Of a stretch of DNA of 46,404 bases, positions 44,281-46,404 are shown piece after piece. Position 1 is the stretch's first letter; the number at the start of each line of letters is the position of its first letter. The position numbers were made by a program, and so were the translations under genes. Under the pieces are notes generated by a model, which worked only from the letters and a program-made list of their open reading frames with translations, did no database searches and was not told the DNA's origin. This stretch comes from an uncultured Anaerolineales bacterium (lineage in GTDB: Bacteria > Chloroflexota > Anaerolineae > Anaerolineales > UBA4823), in contig CALFWB010000079.1 in assembly GCA_937928795.1 (NCBI GenBank), positions 1 through 46,404 of the forward strand, in the 5' to 3' direction.

Positions 44281-45321
44281 GTGAGCGAAGAACAATCGAA
44301 GAAACGTTTCAATTGGAGAAAATGGGTCATCTATTTTTGTATTCTTGCCGGCATATACTCTGCCTTCTTGGGACCCTCGATTCTGCGTCCGATTAGTCCA
44401 GTTGTGGTCTTGCCGGCTGAACCGACAGGGCTTTCAATCGGTGGGTTTGAAATTACCAATTCAATGTTAGCGACCTTGATCGCCGACCTTATTTTGTTAG
44501 CCATTGCGGTTTTTGTGGTGAGAAAATTTGTCCGCAGTGGTAGTTTGGTGCCAAGTGGTTTTTACAACGCTTTTGAAGCCTTGGTGGAATTTTTATGGAA
44601 CACCGTTGAAGGGGCAGCGGGGAAATGGGCGTTTCGTATTTTTCCCGTGCCAGCAACCATCTTTCTACTGATCTTTGTGGCAAACTTGGTCAAACTTGTG
44701 CCAGGTTTTGAAAGCATTGGGCGTATTAAAGAAGTACATCATGGCTATGGCTATGCTCCCGTTTTACTTGCAAAAGTGGGAAATTTGAGCATTTATACGA
44801 TCGACAAAGCCCAAAAACGAGAACATATTGCCAAAGAAGGGGAACATAGTGCGAGCCACGGCGAAGAGGAAAAACTCTGCGAGGCTTGCGAAATTGTTCC
44901 CTTCCTGCGCGGCTCAGCAACAGACTTAAACTTCCCCTTTGCTTTGGCGTTTATTGCGGTTCTGATGACCCAGGTGTATGGCGTTTGGGCGCTGGGACCT
45001 AGCTACTTTGAGAAATTTATCCCTATCCGTCAGCTTATTAAGGGTGGTGCGATGGGGGTGATCAATTTTATTGTAGGTATTTTGGAGTTAATCCTAGAGT
45101 TTGCCAAGATACTCTCCTTTGGCTTCCGGTTGTTTGGGAATATTTTCGCCGGTACACTCTTGCTTTCCATTGTAGGCGCCTTGACTGCGGTGCTCGTACC
45201 GGTTGGCTTGTATTTCTTTGAGGTGTTTTTTGGTATTATTCAGGCTTACGTTTTCTATTTGTTAGCAACCATCTTTATTAGTGGTGCTACCGTTAGCCAT
45301 CATGCTGAAGAAGCACATTGA
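44281..45321 (+). CDS. atpB: ATP synthase subunit a
   Basis: A 346-residue Fo proton-channel subunit, longer than the common 230-290. The essential Arg is Arg283 in FGFRLFGNIFAG, and the final helix has GIIQAYVFYLLATIFI. Between helix 3 and the RGSATDLNFPFALAF helix is an enlarged hydrophilic segment (about residues 142-215) with HHGYGYAPV, a run of charged and His residues and a CEAC motif. GTG start at 44281, with GAGGAG upstream. Followed by atpE after 29 nt. Confidence 0.95.
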   Translation: MSEEQSKKRFNWRKWVIYFCILAGIYSAFLGPSILRPISPVVVLPAEPTGLSIGGFEITNSMLATLIADLILLAIAVFVVRKFVRSGSLVPSGFYNAFEALVEFLWNTVEGAAGKWAFRIFPVPATIFLLIFVANLVKLVPGFESIGRIKEVHHGYGYAPVLLAKVGNLSIYTIDKAQKREHIAKEGEHSASHGEEEKLCEACEIVPFLRGSATDLNFPFALAFIAVLMTQVYGVWALGPSYFEKFIPIRQLIKGGAMGVINFIVGILELILEFAKILSFGFRLFGNIFAGTLLLSIVGALTAVLVPVGLYFFEVFFGIIQAYVFYLLATIFISGATVSHHAEEAH

Positions 45322-45350
45322 TAACTTTACTGAAAAGGAGTTAAACGACG

Positions 45351-45593
45351 ATGAATGATCCTGAGGCATTTGTAAGTGGATTAAAACTGCTCGGCGCTGG
45401 TTTAGCAATGATCAGTGCAATTGGTGCAGGGTTTGGGGTTGGCTTGGCGGCCTTTGGCGGTGTTCAGGCGATGGGCAGAAACCCGGACGCAGCACCGATC
45501 ATTCAGACCAATATGATCTTGGGAATGGCATTTGCTGAAGCCATCGCCATTTATGCCTTAGCCGTGGCTCTCATTATCATCTTCGCCGCATGA
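45351..45593 (+). CDS. atpE: ATP synthase subunit c
   Basis: An 80-residue c-ring hairpin. Helix 1 has the Gly-rich GAGLAMISAIGAGFGVG, the loop is GRNPD, and the ion-binding acid is Glu63 in MAFAEAIAIYAL. The Gln, Ser and Thr ligands of sodium-type rings are absent (Ala follows Glu63), so proton specificity is inferred. AAAAGGAG precedes the ATG. Confidence 0.96.
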   Translation: MNDPEAFVSGLKLLGAGLAMISAIGAGFGVGLAAFGGVQAMGRNPDAAPIIQTNMILGMAFAEAIAIYALAVALIIIFAA

Positions 45594-45615
45594 GTTTCTC
45601 TTTTGGGAGCGAAGA

Positions 45616-46353
45616 ATGGAGAAGCTAGGTATCAATTTAGGTTTCTTTCTCTTTCAGGTTTTCAACTTCACGATCCTTGCCCTGCTGATGTATGCTTTGG
45701 CATACAGACCCATTGTGCGGATGTTGGAAAACCGAAAGAATAAAATTGCTCAAGGCTTAGAAGATGCCCGCATTGCTGCCGAAGCTAGAGCGAATGCTGA
45801 GAAAGAGGCGAAAGCCATTCTCACCGAAGCCCAAAATAATGCAGCTCAAAAAGTCCGTGAGGCAACCGAGCGAGCTGAAGTTGCGGCTAGGGAGATCATT
45901 ACCCAGGCAGAAGCCCAAGCAAATAAAATCCGAGAAGAGGCTCGTCTGGAAGCTGCTCAGGAAAGGGATCGTATCCTTCTGGAATTGAGGGGGCAAATCG
46001 CTTCTCTAGCGATTGCTGCCGCTCAAAAGTTGATTGGTGAAGCATTGGATGAAAAACGTCAACACGCTTTGCTGGAGGAGTTTTTCTCGGGTGTAAAATC
46101 CGGCAAAGTGGTTGTCCTTGAAGGGGTTGAATTGAGTGGTGCTTCGGCTGAGGTGATTAGCGCTTTACCACTTCTTCCCCATGAGCAAGAGGCGGTCAAG
46201 AGCGACATTTTATCCAAAATGGGTGAGCAAGCCACGGTTTCTTTTCGAGTTGATCCCTCCATTATGGGAGGGTTGATCGTCAAAGTTGGCGATAAGGTGT
46301 TGGATGGATCGGTTGTTGGACAATTAGAGAGCTTGAAGCAGGCGCTTCAGTAG
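45616..46353 (+). CDS. atpF: ATP synthase subunit b with delta C-terminal segment
   Basis: A 245-residue hybrid. Residues ~8-28 form the b membrane anchor, followed by YRPIVRMLENRKNKIAQGLE and an Ala/Glu-rich coiled coil to about 135, then ASLAIAAAQKLIGEAL, the normal end of b (~160). The last ~75 residues match the C-terminal part of delta/OSCP, ending FRVDPSIMGGLIVKVGDKVL (from residue 211). The helical N-terminal domain of delta, which binds subunit alpha, is missing. Mycobacterial b-delta fusions keep it, so this is a different arrangement. No separate atpH follows before the hairpin at the window end. Confidence 0.9.
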   Translation: MEKLGINLGFFLFQVFNFTILALLMYALAYRPIVRMLENRKNKIAQGLEDARIAAEARANAEKEAKAILTEAQNNAAQKVREATERAEVAAREIITQAEAQANKIREEARLEAAQERDRILLELRGQIASLAIAAAQKLIGEALDEKRQHALLEEFFSGVKSGKVVVLEGVELSGASAEVISALPLLPHEQEAVKSDILSKMGEQATVSFRVDPSIMGGLIVKVGDKVLDGSVVGQLESLKQALQ

Positions 46354-46375
46354 ACAATGGAATGATGATCAACCG

Positions 46376-46404
46376 AAGCAGGTCGCTAGGTCAGCGACCT
46401 GCTT
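46376..46404 (+). terminator. 12-bp perfect hairpin after atpF
   Basis: AAGCAGGTCGCT (46376-46387) pairs perfectly with AGCGACCTGCTT (46393-46404) around AGGTC, 22 nt after the atpF stop. The window ends here, so a T-run cannot be checked. Confidence 0.7.

Noticed and set aside
45351-45593. Possible sodium-type c-ring
   Set aside because: The Gln in helix 1 and the Ser/Thr after the acidic residue are missing; Glu63 is flanked by Ala, as in proton-type rings.

Overview
The window reads as a chromosomal segment of a Chloroflexota bacterium, most likely class Anaerolineae. This is inferred from gene content and order: a DUF3786 gene, T-box-controlled aminoacyl-tRNA synthetase genes, paired FemAB-type genes, and a membrane-only NADH dehydrogenase cluster with two NuoM genes followed by an ATP synthase Fo cluster ending in a b/delta hybrid. 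No marker such as rRNA is present, so the placement is an inference. Coding density is high, base composition looks uniform, and I see no prophage, insertion sequence or CRISPR array.

Layout. 1-4.6 kb (minus): a T-box leader with a near-consensus promoter drives valS, an alpha/beta hydrolase and a DUF3786 gene, joined by 4-nt overlaps. 4.7-7.5 kb: a metallo-beta-lactamase-fold hydrolase (plus) overlaps the 3' end of plsY (minus); a JAMM protease and a membrane protein lie upstream of plsY. 7.6-14.0 kb (plus): an overlapping operon of a family 4 glycosyltransferase, yraN, miaA, a 907-residue membrane-anchored coiled-coil protein and a D-Ala-D-Ala ligase-like ATP-grasp enzyme. 14.1-15.8 kb: acyl-CoA ligase, then a REP-like hairpin. 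16.1-17.6 kb (minus): methyltransferase and phosphoglycerate-mutase-like metalloenzyme. 17.7-19.8 kb: a divergent EF-G paralogue. 19.9-21.8 kb (minus): esterase and MFS transporter.

21.8-25.9 kb is the most unusual regulatory stretch. A long imperfect palindrome is followed by a strong promoter, two tRNA-Ala genes (CGC and GGC) and, with almost no gap, a T-box leader whose specifier position reads CUC (Leu). An HD-GYP gene on the opposite strand separates this leader from leuS, the obvious target. 25.9-34.4 kb holds ridA and an envelope/polysaccharide block: GT2, polyprenyl-phosphate sugar transferase, two FemAB-family proteins, a PLP enzyme, and a convergent TgpA-like transglutaminase.

34.6-46.4 kb (plus) is a bioenergetic block: nuoA, a hairpin in place of nuoBCD, then nuoH, J, K, L, M, M2 and N, with no peripheral-arm genes. 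NuoM2 has Leu where the pumping-channel Lys of TM7 is expected. Next come an AtpI/AtpZ-like protein, atpB with an unusual insertion, atpE, and an atpF whose C-terminus is the C-terminal part of delta without delta's N-terminal domain. A perfect 12-bp hairpin then closes the window. The block thus encodes the membrane halves of both complex I and ATP synthase; the soluble halves are outside the window or elsewhere.
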